Made by a program: the position numbers and the translations under genes. 64,000 bases of DNA from Gilliamella bombicola (GTDB lineage Bacteria; Pseudomonadota; Gammaproteobacteria; Enterobacterales; Orbaceae): NCBI RefSeq assembly GCF_900094945.1, contig NZ_FMAQ01000002.1:247231-311230 (forward strand), in the 5' to 3' direction. Position 1 is the stretch's first letter. Each line of letters opens with the position of its first letter. Under the pieces are notes generated by a model. It was not told the origin of the DNA and ran no database searches. It saw only the letters and a list, made by a program, of their open reading frames with translations. This document shows, in pieces, positions 46,677 to 56,309 of the stretch.

Positions 46677-47258
46677 TTAACAACGGCCTATTAAACAACC
46701 AACCATTATCAGTGGAACAAAAATTGGAAATATAATCAATCCAGCCACATCGCCTTTGATATCAAGATCCGAATCTATCTCGTGATTTGCTCTAACTAAT
46801 ACAGTTATTGATTTTGGCAATAAATATTGATCAGACAATGTATTGGCTTGCTTATAAACATTCCCTTGTGTTGTAAATAACACTTGATAATAACCATTTT
46901 TCAAAATCACATTTGATTTATACTTTTCGAGTAACTTTTTATCACTTAATCTCTTATTTTCTGGGATAAAATTGATATACTGAGCAGTAATTTCGCCATC
47001 TAAATTATCTTGATAAAAAATGATGGATACACTTTCAACATCATTTTTATATTCGGCTAAAAAATCACGATAATTTTTCAGTTTTTTTAACGCATCAGGA
47101 TGAGTAAATTGGTATGAGTATTGTTCAGACTCGGCAATAATACCGGTGTTTTCATCTACTTTTAATTTTATAATAGTGTCATTGGTTGGCAAAATTTTGA
47201 CTTGCTTATGTGCACAACCACAAAGACAAAAAATAAGAATAAAAATAAATCCTTTCAT
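46677..47258 (-). CDS. Putative lipoprotein of unknown function
   Basis: A 193-aa protein with a lipoprotein signal MKGFIFILIFCLCGCAHKQ (lipobox CLCGC, Cys 15). The mature part is beta-rich with no motif I recognise (QYSYQFTHPDALKKL, EKYKSNVILKNGYYQVLF), and it ends in a hydrophobic segment AGLIIFPIFVPLIMVGCLIG (residues 172-191), unusual for a lipoprotein and suggesting a second membrane contact. A good ribosome site (GGAAGG) precedes ATG 47258. No neighbour suggests a role. Confidence 0.6.
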   Translation of the reverse strand: MKGFIFILIFCLCGCAHKQVKILPTNDTIIKLKVDENTGIIAESEQYSYQFTHPDALKKLKNYRDFLAEYKNDVESVSIIFYQDNLDGEITAQYINFIPENKRLSDKKLLEKYKSNVILKNGYYQVLFTTQGNVYKQANTLSDQYLLPKSITVLVRANHEIDSDLDIKGDVAGLIIFPIFVPLIMVGCLIGRC

Positions 47259-47401
47259 TATAACCTTCCTGCTTTCAATATATTATATGCATCATTATTT
47301 TGTCCGTTTTTTACAATCCAAAATAGCCTAACAATATCTGCATAATTTTGATATAAATTATATGAACTTAAAAAATAATTCAAACAATCACTGTTGTTTT
47401 T

Positions 47402-48313
47402 TCAACTAACTGACCATTGATAATCTTTTAGCTCACTAATCAAAAAATCGATTAAACAACGCGTTCGGAGTGGTAACAATTTACGGCTTGGGTAAACCGC
47501 ATAAATGTTCAAATCCTCAACTTTATAATCCAACAAAACACGCACCAACCGCCCTATTTTAATATCTTGACCAATAATAAAATCAGGTTGCAACGAAATA
47601 CCGCCCCCTTGTAACATAATCTGACGACAAGTATCACCATTATTACAATAGATATTCGCCTTTAAATTAACCGACAGATCAATATTATCTTTATAAAAAT
47701 GCCATTGCTCCTTTTTAGCCCATTGGCTATACATCACAATTTTATGATTGAACAAATCATCAGGATCATTCGGCATGCCATATTTAGCGATATAATCGGG
47801 CGAAGCGGCAACTATAATTTGCGTGGTTGCCAGTTTACGACTAATTAGCGAGGAGTTTTCTAACCGACCAATTCGAACAGCAAGGTCGTAGCCCTCTTCA
47901 AGCAGATCAACTACACGATCTGACAGCGTAATATCTAGCTCAATCTTAGGGTACTTATCGATAAATTTTTGCCATAAAGGCGCTAAATGTAAAATTCCAA
48001 AACTAACGGGCACATTAACTCGAAGTATACCTTGTGGACTTGCGTGATCTAAAGTGAGGCTGTTTTCTGCTTCTGCAGTAGCATTAATTATGGCTTTAGC
48101 TTGCAAATAAAAAGTTTGCCCTTCAAGAGTGATAACCATTTTGCGAGTGGTTCGTTGTAATAACCGTACTTGCAAGCGATCTTCTAACGCTTGAAGGTAA
48201 CGTGACACCGCTTGCTTAGACATCTTTAACTTAACCGCAGCATCAACAAAGCTATTACAATCAACCACCGTCACAAAGACCATCATTTCTAGTAATTTAT
48301 TAGATCTATCCAT
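47402..48313 (-). CDS. LysR-family transcriptional regulator
   Basis: A 303-aa LTTR. Winged helix in residues 1-62: MVFVTVVDCNSFVDAAVKLKMSKQAVSRYLQALEDRL region, read as FVDAAVKLKMSKQAVSRYLQ. The substrate-binding domain follows from about residue 90 (GILRVNVPVSFGILHLAPLW; EEGYDLAVRIGRLENSSLI). It belongs to the group near AaeR/YhjC-like regulators. It is divergent from a DoxX gene with inverted repeats in between, so it probably controls itself and doxX. Confidence 0.9.
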   Translation of the reverse strand: MDRSNKLLEMMVFVTVVDCNSFVDAAVKLKMSKQAVSRYLQALEDRLQVRLLQRTTRKMVITLEGQTFYLQAKAIINATAEAENSLTLDHASPQGILRVNVPVSFGILHLAPLWQKFIDKYPKIELDITLSDRVVDLLEEGYDLAVRIGRLENSSLISRKLATTQIIVAASPDYIAKYGMPNDPDDLFNHKIVMYSQWAKKEQWHFYKDNIDLSVNLKANIYCNNGDTCRQIMLQGGGISLQPDFIIGQDIKIGRLVRVLLDYKVEDLNIYAVYPSRKLLPLRTRCLIDFLISELKDYQWSVS

Positions 48314-48341
48314 CTGCCTTCACCTACCAAACAATTGTTCC

Positions 48342-48414
48342 ACTTATTATGACAATAAGTCACATAATAGCTTATTTATCTATAAAAAAATAACTATTAA
48401 GATAAACAAATAGT
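48342..48414. promoter_or_regulatory. LysR-type operator candidates between lysR and doxX
   Basis: ACTTATT-ATGAC-AATAAGT at 48342-48360 is a perfect 7-bp inverted repeat containing a T-N11-A core. A second, ACTATT-N10-AATAGT, lies at 48393-48414. Both are in the 140-base gap between the divergent genes. Confidence 0.5.
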
Positions 48415-48453
48415 GCTAATCAATCACAATAATTAACTTACAGGAAAAATAAA

Positions 48454-48855
48454 ATGAAACAATATCAAACCGATCTAGCCTCACTCATGTTACGAGTTGC
48501 ATTAGGTGTCATGTTCTTGGCGCACGGATTAACCAAACTACTCGTCTTTACTCCAACAGGTACAGCACAATACTTTGAATCAATTGGCTTTCCGGGGTTT
48601 GTTGGTTATTTGACGATGGTATTTGAAATTGGCGGCGGCTTATTATTGCTTTTAGGCATCTTAACTCGCATTGTTAGTTCATTAACCGTAATTCAAATGG
48701 TTGTTATTGCTTTTATTCACTCGGTGAATGGCTGGTCATTTAGTAATGCTGGTGGCGGTTGGGAGTATCCTGCTTTTATGGCGCTAACAGCACTCAGTTT
48801 AGCATTGTTGGGGAGCGGTCGGTTTAGTGTGTTATCTAAAAATAGGGAATATTAA
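48454..48855 (+). CDS. DoxX-family membrane protein
   Basis: A 133-aa inner-membrane protein of the DoxX family, four transmembrane segments. Landmarks: LASLMLRVALGVMFLAHGLTKL (residues 9-30) and YFESIGFPGFVGYLTMVFEIGGGLLLLLG region (given in part as GFPGFVGYLTMVFEIGGGLL), then the aromatic WSFSNAGGGWEYPAF. Many relatives respond to electrophile or thiol stress; the exact role is not known. A ribosome site (caggaaaaat) precedes the ATG. It is divergent from a LysR gene. Confidence 0.87.
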   Translation: MKQYQTDLASLMLRVALGVMFLAHGLTKLLVFTPTGTAQYFESIGFPGFVGYLTMVFEIGGGLLLLLGILTRIVSSLTVIQMVVIAFIHSVNGWSFSNAGGGWEYPAFMALTALSLALLGSGRFSVLSKNREY

Positions 48856-48906
48856 TAGGTAAAACTAGCGTTTTTTAAGCTTAAAAGACAACAACAAAAA
48901 AAACCC

Positions 48907-48939
48907 AATAAAATCAATATCTTTTCCAACCGATTTTTG
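48907..48939 (+). repeat. Dispersed 33-bp intergenic element, copy 3
   Basis: A slightly diverged copy (AATAAAATCAATATC, then CCAACCGATTTTTG). It lies 52 bases after doxX in a 596-base gene-free gap (48856-49451). The rest of that gap holds no open frame I can support, only AT-rich DNA, the hairpin at 49351 and the shared 3' flank of the lectin-like gene. Confidence 0.6.
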
Positions 48940-49350
48940 CTATATTATTTTTTGTGGGTTATCGTGTAGTTTTTTAACTATGTTTTTAGGATCAAGTCAG
49001 TTGGTGTATTTTCATATAATTAAATCAAAAACATTCGCATCTTAGTTGGAAGGTTGTAACCTAAGATGTGTATGTCGCTGATTTAACCGTATTCCTTTAC
49101 TTTCTTCCTTTTTATCAGCAAGTTTGCGTGAAAATTTTAGGTTGAAAATCTTGGGTGATGAATAAGTATTGTGCTAGCAGTGTTAATTTTACTGTTAGGC
49201 GTATTATACCAAGGATTTAATAGATTCCATTAGTTGAATTAACACTACTGTGTCAAAGTACACAGCAAACACTTATCCTTACCACCAACTGCTTGGTTAT
49301 TCTTATTTATTTTATATTCATCATTAAATGACATCTAATTTTATTGATTC

Positions 49351-49373
49351 AGCGCCCCAACTGTTGGGGCGCT
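49351..49373 (-). terminator. Strong hairpin after lectin-like paralogue B
   Basis: AGCGCCCCAAC and GTTGGGGCGCT are perfect complements around one central base, 79 bases downstream of the stop. The T run is weak on the minus strand. A related but eroded G+C-rich sequence (cagcgcccaaagcggga) lies after paralogue A near 19336. Confidence 0.55.
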
Positions 49374-49451
49374 GTTCTTCGTTAGCTAATCCTTTTATTG
49401 GCACCTTAATCACCCACACAGCCTAAAGAATTAAGGACTAAGAAATAAAAG

Positions 49452-50921
49452 CTAAGGTGTGGTGCAAATACAGCTTCTGTTGTCATTGTAGTTTGGAATG
49501 TGGATGTTACCGCCACTAGAGTAGATATAAAAGAAGCGACGACCTGCAGGATCGCTTGTCCAATAGTAGGAGGTGAAGCCCGCATCGGCGTAATGACGCA
49601 TGTAGCCCCACTCCGTGAAAAAACCAGCACCTATGTGACGCTTATAATAATTACCAGATGAGGATGGTAAGGCGCCAGAAATAGAAGGACTACTTGTTTT
49701 CACCGAGTTAGTTAAATCCTTGGTATCTGACAAACGATAACCCAAACGACTACACCAAGTGGATTGGTTAGGCTGAGTATCAGCTTTATTACCCCGATGG
49801 ACGAACCACTTCTGTAACACAAATCCATACCTCACCTCATTACCTCGACTATCTTTACCGACCAACTCAAATGTCAGCGGCAAAAATGGTACAATTAGTG
49901 AACTAGGATTATCTGACTCTATCTGAGTACTATCAGCACTAGGACCACTTAACTTAACACGTGCGACAGTTTTTCTCCTTTCAACATTAGGAAGCCAACT
50001 ATCACCAGGTGTAACACTTGTCACTGTAGCTGTTATTCCCCCCCAAGTGACCGGAGACCATGTCAACTGACTCGCATCAACCCCATCTATGAGCAAATCA
50101 AAATACAAACCATCAGCACCCGTTGTAGGAAAATTTCGGTCGTAAAATAATGAATCATTAGACTGAGTTAAAAACCCCTTATCAGGATTCCATATGTTAG
50201 ATGGACCGGCGTAATTATCTCTGCCATTACCAAGATTCGGCCTTGCGTGACTCACAAAGTAACAAACGCTAGGCCCCCTACCATACGGATTAACATAATA
50301 TGTCACCGTCTGATCACTAAAATTGGTTCTATTAGGAACTCCGTACCGTGTTTGTAAATATCCCCTTGCACTACTTAATGTTACCCTATAAGGAGCCTTA
50401 CATTTATCTAATGCATCACTACGACTTACTGTATTACCATCATTATCCGTAAATGATACCGATAGACTCCCCGATGCCATAACACCATTTGTATCCAGTT
50501 CATCTCCATCATCATCACGCCAATAATTATATCTAGTGATCAAATCACTTAAACTCACTGAACTCACCGATGACGGAACTAATGTCTCTATATTACCCAA
50601 AGTACTCCCCACATAAGGCAAAACTATCGGATTTGCTATACTTGATGTATTAGTTGATGGTGTGATTACTTGGCCATCCTGCAACTTAATAGACAACAAA
50701 CTATCCGTTGATGTTGCCCTTGTCTGACCACCGTCGAACGTTAAGTATGGCGCACTACCCTCAATATACCTTGATGTATATGCCGTTAATGCCACAGAAC
50801 ACTGTGTGTATGACAACAACAGCACAAAGAACAACGAGAATCTAGGTAATCTAAGTAAGATAGAAAAATTAGAAAAGCTAAGTAAGCTAAATAAAAAACT
50901 TAACCCCGACGACCTCGCCAA
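49452..50921 (-). CDS. Secreted protein with invasin-tail-like C-type-lectin domain, paralogue B
   Basis: Paralogue of 19428-20966 (roughly half the residues identical by eye). There is no in-frame ATG; the TTG at 50921 aligns with the GTG start of paralogue A and gives a signal peptide (LRLPRFSLFFVLLLSYTQCS). A longer open frame to 51044 begins at or before the predicted transcription start, so it is unlikely. Shared blocks: YAGPSNIWNPDKGFLTQS, LVGKDSRGNEVRYGFVLQKW, TWCSRLGYR, NYYKRHIGAGFFTEWGYM, then YYWTSDPAGRRFFYIYSSGG and the end CICTTP. The Cys-containing loop of paralogue A (KCGVDNTNFPC) is replaced by VKTSSPSISG. Adhesin-like function is inferred. Confidence 0.65.
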   Translation of the reverse strand: MARSSGLSFLFSLLSFSNFSILLRLPRFSLFFVLLLSYTQCSVALTAYTSRYIEGSAPYLTFDGGQTRATSTDSLLSIKLQDGQVITPSTNTSSIANPIVLPYVGSTLGNIETLVPSSVSSVSLSDLITRYNYWRDDDGDELDTNGVMASGSLSVSFTDNDGNTVSRSDALDKCKAPYRVTLSSARGYLQTRYGVPNRTNFSDQTVTYYVNPYGRGPSVCYFVSHARPNLGNGRDNYAGPSNIWNPDKGFLTQSNDSLFYDRNFPTTGADGLYFDLLIDGVDASQLTWSPVTWGGITATVTSVTPGDSWLPNVERRKTVARVKLSGPSADSTQIESDNPSSLIVPFLPLTFELVGKDSRGNEVRYGFVLQKWFVHRGNKADTQPNQSTWCSRLGYRLSDTKDLTNSVKTSSPSISGALPSSSGNYYKRHIGAGFFTEWGYMRHYADAGFTSYYWTSDPAGRRFFYIYSSGGNIHIPNYNDNRSCICTTP

Positions 50922-51021
50922 GCGCGATGAGCTCGATAACTTCGGTGATAAAAATAAGAATGGAGTCTGATTTCGACTACGATGAAATTGAAAAAGATTT
51001 AGGGCGTAGGTTTGGCAGGCC

Positions 51022-51042
51022 AGATGCCAGATGCCAGATGCC
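51022..51042. repeat. Three 7-bp tandem repeats in the leader of lectin-like paralogue B
   Basis: AGATGCC three times, the same number as in copy A. Confidence 0.85.
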
Positions 51043-51046
51043 AAAC

Positions 51047-51075
51047 ATGATAGCGCATTTCGATTATCCTGTCAA
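51047..51075 (-). promoter_or_regulatory. Strong sigma-70 promoter of lectin-like paralogue B
   Basis: Minus strand TTGACA (51075-51070), 17-bp spacer, TATCAT (51052-51047), identical to copy A in both hexamers and the spacer. Confidence 0.75.
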
Positions 51076-51302
51076 GTAAATTTTTGTTTTATTTCAGTTT
51101 TTTATAATTGACTGCTCAATTAGCGAGCATTTCCTTGCTTTAAAAGCGCTTAAATTATAACCGGTTGATTAATAATGCGCTACTTTTTTTGTTAAAAATT
51201 TGTAAAGTTTTATTAAGAAGATAGAGTTAAGCTTTTGGTGGCATGCTTTGGAAAACGGTTTTGGTAGTGTTTTTGGGCTAAAAACAACCAAATAAAAACT
51301 TT

Positions 51303-51335
51303 AATAAAATCAATACCTTTTCTGACCGATTTTTG
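51303..51335 (+). repeat. Dispersed 33-bp intergenic element, copy 4
   Basis: AATAAAATCAATACC at one end and CTGACCGATTTTTG at the other; it differs from copy 1 at one base. Confidence 0.7.
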
Positions 51336-51444
51336 GATGAAAATAAAGACTTTTTTGTTTGTGGTGGTTATAGTGGATTAGATGCAGCGGTTTCGGACGT
51401 TTGTAGTTTAGTGTTCAAAATAGCGACGTCCGAAACTATTACCT

Positions 51445-52602
51445 TTATTGTTCTATTCGCATTTCCTCAAAAATTGATGTGACAATTTGATGGGCTTTTT
51501 GGGCTGCGGCTATTTGTTTGTCCATGTAAGACTGACTGTAGTTTTGGGGGGTAATTGTGAATTCATCTTTTTGTGTTTCGGTTAAATCGTAGGTGTAATC
51601 AATATACGCATTTTTTTGATATAGGTAGACAGCACGGCAATATTGGTTACCTTCATAATTAAGATTACAATAAAGAGTAAAAGGTTCTTTTTGTGGATGG
51701 AGCCAATTCGGATTGTTTATGATTATATTATAGATTTTGTTGTATTTATTTCGATCATAAGAAACATATAAAGCAACGCCATCATCAAACTCTTTGTAGT
51801 TTTTAAGATGATGATAATCAAGTGGCGCTAAGTCGGTGTTGCCTTGTGTTAGTTGCTTGTTTAAGTCTTCGTTTAGTTTTGTTTGTAAATCTGGCCATAT
51901 TCGATGACTAGGGGCCATATTGTTGGTTGCTTTGATTGTAACATCTGATAACAAGATCTCACCTTGTTTTATGTTATCGCAGTATGCTTTTTGATTCGGC
52001 GTTTCAGGATGCCTGCACATTTTTTTAAAGGAATATGACAGTTCAACAACGGGCTTCGGTTCTGTTGCTGAAAATTTGTCACAAAACTCTTTAGTTGTAA
52101 CATCTGTCATATTTACCCAAAATTCATTACCCCGACTATGTTGGGGATAAAGACGATAAACCGCATCATTCGCCAATGAAATCAAACGTCCATTTTGCTT
52201 GCATTCGCTACTTGGGAGGCTGTTCCAGTATTCAATAAGCATCGGCATTCCAATATAAATCGGCCAAAAAAAGGTTGCCAATAAGGGTAATACAGCATAA
52301 ACAACGGCAAGATTTAACTTTTGTTTTATGCCTTGGTAGTGTTTTTTGTGCATTTGGCAATAACGAAGACCAACTGGAAAGAGCGCTCCAGTTAACGAAA
52401 ACAAGAAAAAATGAATATCAGTTGGGGGAAAAATGTATACCAACCACGCACCCACTATAATCATAAAGCCGATTTTTACTTTTTTATTTAATTTAGTATA
52501 AACAATAATAGTAGAAAGCAAATAAACCAAATAGAAAAAGGGAAACATTAGCGCCCATAAAAAAGGGTATACTTCAATATTATGGTAATAAGGGTGTAAC
52601 AT
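51445..52602 (-). CDS. Membrane protein of unknown function with large extracytoplasmic domain
   Basis: A 385-aa protein, start ATG 52602 (MLHPYYHNIEVYPFLW); a TTG six codons upstream is less likely. Four hydrophobic segments lie in about the first 135 residues (ALMFPFFYLVYLLSTIIVYT, VKIGFMIIVGAWLVYIF, FFLFSLTGALFPVGL, LAVVYAVLPLLATFFWPIYI). A soluble domain of about 250 residues follows, with several cysteines (SECKQNG, KEFCDKF, KKMCRHP, AYCDNI, LYCNLNY, QYCRAVY), which suggests an oxidising extracytoplasmic location. I do not recognise the family. It ends nine bases from the outer inverted repeat of lectin-like cassette B. Confidence 0.6.
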   Translation of the reverse strand: MLHPYYHNIEVYPFLWALMFPFFYLVYLLSTIIVYTKLNKKVKIGFMIIVGAWLVYIFPPTDIHFFLFSLTGALFPVGLRYCQMHKKHYQGIKQKLNLAVVYAVLPLLATFFWPIYIGMPMLIEYWNSLPSSECKQNGRLISLANDAVYRLYPQHSRGNEFWVNMTDVTTKEFCDKFSATEPKPVVELSYSFKKMCRHPETPNQKAYCDNIKQGEILLSDVTIKATNNMAPSHRIWPDLQTKLNEDLNKQLTQGNTDLAPLDYHHLKNYKEFDDGVALYVSYDRNKYNKIYNIIINNPNWLHPQKEPFTLYCNLNYEGNQYCRAVYLYQKNAYIDYTYDLTETQKDEFTITPQNYSQSYMDKQIAAAQKAHQIVTSIFEEMRIEQ

Positions 52603-52820
52603 GATGACTAAGCCTTTCAATATTCTATATATAATTTATTGAATATAAATAACATAAATTAAATTAGACGTCAAAATTGTGTAGCTGTACTGCTGTTTTG
52701 AAGTTGTTAAGCTAATCACGCTGACTATTTTAAATAAAAAACTAGTTGCGAATAAACAAATTCTGTTATATTTTGTTCAGTAGCTTTAATTATCAACTCA
52801 GTTAAAGGTTTTTTATTTTT

Positions 52821-52886
52821 ATGAATTGTTTTTGCGTTTTTATTACTAATGCTATTAGTACACATCATCATCACCATCATTCCTGA
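52821..52886 (+). CDS. hisL: HisL, his operon leader peptide
   Basis: A 21-codon open frame beginning MNCFCVF and containing six consecutive His codons (52863-52880: CAT CAT CAT CAC CAT CAT), then Ser and TGA. It is followed by mutually exclusive hairpins. Translation of the His run senses charged tRNA-His: when it is short, the ribosome stalls and favours the antiterminator. This is too short for normal gene calling. Confidence 0.95.
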   Translation: MNCFCVFITNAISTHHHHHHS

Positions 52887-52909
52887 ATAGTCTTCGGGCG
52901 ATTGGTGCT

Positions 52910-52986
52910 GGAAGACATTGATCTTCCGGTGATATCGCAAAAGCAAGCAGAGAACCCTCGGAAGATCAAACTTCCGAGGGTTTTTT
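52910..52986 (+). promoter_or_regulatory. His operon transcription attenuator
   Basis: Three alternative structures are visible. The pause hairpin is GGAAGA/TCTTCC (52910-52915, 52922-52927). The antiterminator pairs TTGATCTTCCG (52918-52928) with CGGAAGATCAA (52959-52969), 11 perfect pairs. The terminator pairs AACCCTCGGAAG (52953-52964) with CTTCCGAGGGTT (52971-52982) and is followed by a T run. Confidence 0.95.
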
Positions 52987-53027
52987 GTTTGTGGTTTATA
53001 AATTTTTAGATAACTTTGGAGAAAGAT

Positions 53028-53927
53028 ATGTTGGATAATTCGCGTTTACGCATTGCAATGCAAAAGTCAGGTCGCTTAAGTGATGAGTCAAAAAAGCTAC
53101 TTGCCCAATGTGGCATTAAAATAAACCTTCAAGAACAACGTTTGATCGCTTTTGCCGAAAATATGCCCATCGATATTTTGCGCGTTCGTGATGATGATAT
53201 CCCCGGGCTAGTGATTGATGGCGTTGTTGATATTGGGATTGTGGGCGAAAATGTTTTAGAGGAAGAAGTATTAGATAGGCAAGCCGAAGGCGAAGATCCA
53301 CAATTTATAAAACTGCGCGCGCTTGATTTTGGTGGATGTCGGTTGTCGATCGCCGCCCCGCGTGATTTTGAGTATTCTGGTCCTGAGTGTTTAAATGACC
53401 TGCGTATTGCCACCACTTACCCTCATCTGCTCCGCCGTTATCTGGCACAATATAATGTTACCTTTAAAACCTGCTTACTTAATGGTTCGGTCGAAGTTGC
53501 ACCACGTGCGGGACTGGCTGATGTAATTTGTGATTTAGTATCTAGCGGTGCAACACTTGAAGCAAACGGTCTTAAAGAGATCGAAGTTATCTATAAATCA
53601 AAAGCCTGCTTAATTCAACGTCAAGGCGACATGTCACCAATAAAACAGGCGTTAATCGATAAAATCATGACGCGTATTCAAGGGGTTATTCAAGCTCGTG
53701 AATCAAAATATATTATGCTCCATGCCCCTACCGAGGTGTTAGATGATATTGTTGCACTATTACCCGGTGCTGAAAATCCTACCATTTTGCCTTTAACTGG
53801 CGAGCAAAATCGGGTTGCACTACATATGGTGAGCAGTGAATCGCTTTTTTGGGAAACGATGGAAAACCTAAAAGCGTTAGGTGCAAGCTCAATTCTTGTA
53901 TTACCAATTGAAAAAATGATGGAGTAA
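53028..53927 (+). CDS. hisG: HisG, ATP phosphoribosyltransferase
   Basis: First step of histidine synthesis: joins ATP and PRPP; feedback-inhibited by histidine. Long-form HisG (299 aa) with its own regulatory ACT-like domain. The start was set at ATG 53028 ([20 protein letters not shown]) after GGAG; a TTG 12 bases upstream is less likely. Landmarks: [58 protein letters not shown] with the PRPP loop, [12 protein letters not shown], and the end [14 protein letters not shown], near-identical to E. coli. Confidence 0.97.
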   Translation: MLDNSRLRIAMQKSGRLSDESKKLLAQCGIKINLQEQRLIAFAENMPIDILRVRDDDIPGLVIDGVVDIGIVGENVLEEEVLDRQAEGEDPQFIKLRALDFGGCRLSIAAPRDFEYSGPECLNDLRIATTYPHLLRRYLAQYNVTFKTCLLNGSVEVAPRAGLADVICDLVSSGATLEANGLKEIEVIYKSKACLIQRQGDMSPIKQALIDKIMTRIQGVIQARESKYIMLHAPTEVLDDIVALLPGAENPTILPLTGEQNRVALHMVSSESLFWETMENLKALGASSILVLPIEKMME

Positions 53928-53931
53928 TAAT

Positions 53932-55227
53932 ATGAAACTCTCTTATTGGCAACAATGTACAAATGAACAACAAACAGCACTATTAACGCGTCCAGCAATT
54001 ACAGCCTCTGATTCGATTAGCAAAGCTGTTGCAGATATTTTGGCACAAGTTAAACAAGATGGTGATAAGGCATTAAAAGCACTAAGTAGCAAATTTGATA
54101 AAGTCCAAATTCAGCAGATCAAACTCACCAAACAGGAAATCAACACCGCCGCAAACCGCGTTAAGCCTGAATTAAAACAAGCAATGCAATTGGCAGTTGC
54201 GAATATCGAAAAGTTCCACCAAGCTCAAGTAAAACAGACCATTAAGCTTGAAACAATGCCGGGGGTAGAATGCCAGCTAGTTACTCGACCAATTGATTCG
54301 GTTGGGCTTTATATTCCGGGGGGATCAGCGCCTTTGTTATCAACGGTATTAATGCTTGCAATACCCGCTAAAATTGCTGGTTGTCGTCAGGTGATTTTAT
54401 GTTCACCGCCACCTATTGCTGACGAAATTTTATATGCAGCAGACTTGTGTGGTGTCAGCGAAGTATATCAATTAGGCGGTGCACAAGCGATTAGCGCAAT
54501 GGCACTAGGCACCGAGTCTGTTCCTAAAGTGGATAAGATCTTTGGTCCGGGCAATGCCTATGTTACCGAGGCTAAACGACAAATTAGCCAGCGACTTGAT
54601 GGTGCTGCGATTGATATGCCTGCAGGTCCGTCTGAAGTGCTAGTGATTGCTGATAGTTCGGCTAATCCTGCTTTTGTTGCCGCTGATTTACTTTCACAAG
54701 CTGAACACGGTCCTGATTCACAAGTGGTGTTGTTAACACCTGATGAAACTATTGCACAAGCGGTCTCGCAAGAAGTGGATAAACAATTAAGCACGCTATC
54801 ACGCCAAAGTATTGCTGAAAAGGCATTACAAGAAAGCCGACTAATTGTAACAAAAGACTTGGATGAATGCGTGGCTATTAGTAACCGTTATGGACCTGAA
54901 CATTTAATTATTCAAACCGCCAATGCCGATGAATTAGTTGAACAGATCACCAGCGCAGGTTCCATATTTTTGGGTAATTGGTCGCCAGAATCGGCTGGTG
55001 ATTATGCCTCTGGAACTAACCATGTTCTGCCAACTTATGGCTATACCGCAACTTATTCTAGTCTTGGGCTGGCCGATTTTCAAAAAAGAATGACAGTACA
55101 AAAATTATCACCAGAAGGCTTAAAAGCAATTGGAAATGCAGTTGAACTTATGGCCGAAGCCGAACAACTGACCGCCCATAAACAAGCGGTTACTTTGCGC
55201 CTTGCGGCATTAAATTCAATGGGTTAA
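53932..55227 (+). CDS. hisD: HisD, histidinol dehydrogenase
   Basis: Zinc enzyme that oxidises L-histidinol to histidine in two NAD-dependent steps. 431 aa. Landmarks: [23 protein letters not shown] region (given as [16 protein letters not shown]), [49 protein letters not shown] (metal/catalytic), [12 protein letters not shown] and [16 protein letters not shown] with the zinc ligands. It lies four bases after hisG. Confidence 0.97.
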   Translation: MKLSYWQQCTNEQQTALLTRPAITASDSISKAVADILAQVKQDGDKALKALSSKFDKVQIQQIKLTKQEINTAANRVKPELKQAMQLAVANIEKFHQAQVKQTIKLETMPGVECQLVTRPIDSVGLYIPGGSAPLLSTVLMLAIPAKIAGCRQVILCSPPPIADEILYAADLCGVSEVYQLGGAQAISAMALGTESVPKVDKIFGPGNAYVTEAKRQISQRLDGAAIDMPAGPSEVLVIADSSANPAFVAADLLSQAEHGPDSQVVLLTPDETIAQAVSQEVDKQLSTLSRQSIAEKALQESRLIVTKDLDECVAISNRYGPEHLIIQTANADELVEQITSAGSIFLGNWSPESAGDYASGTNHVLPTYGYTATYSSLGLADFQKRMTVQKLSPEGLKAIGNAVELMAEAEQLTAHKQAVTLRLAALNSMG

Positions 55228-55233
55228 AAATAG

Positions 55234-56301
<1,068 letters not shown>

Positions 56302-56309
56302 GAGCAAAA

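Larger units (their letters stand above)
50960..51079 (+). other. Conserved 39-codon open frame antisense to the paralogue B leader
   Basis: Counterpart of 20999-21118, starting MESDFDYDEIEKDLGRR and ending AHFDYPVK. Only D/E at codon 9 and I/N at codon 29 differ. Coding status is uncertain. Confidence 0.3.
50922..51436. repeat. 5' block shared by both lectin-like cassettes (copy B)
   Basis: Matches 20967-21440. It includes the leader with three AGATGCC repeats (51022-51042), a 9-bp inverted repeat (51051-51059 and 51174-51182), a 33-bp element copy and, at its outer end, a perfect 11-bp inverted repeat GTTTCGGACGT (51390-51400) / ACGTCCGAAAC (51426-51436) that is eroded in copy A. Confidence 0.75.

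Noticed and set aside
52725-52946. 73-codon minus-strand open frame over the his leader
   Set aside because: It is antisense to hisL and the attenuator; its reading frame is a by-product of the His codons.
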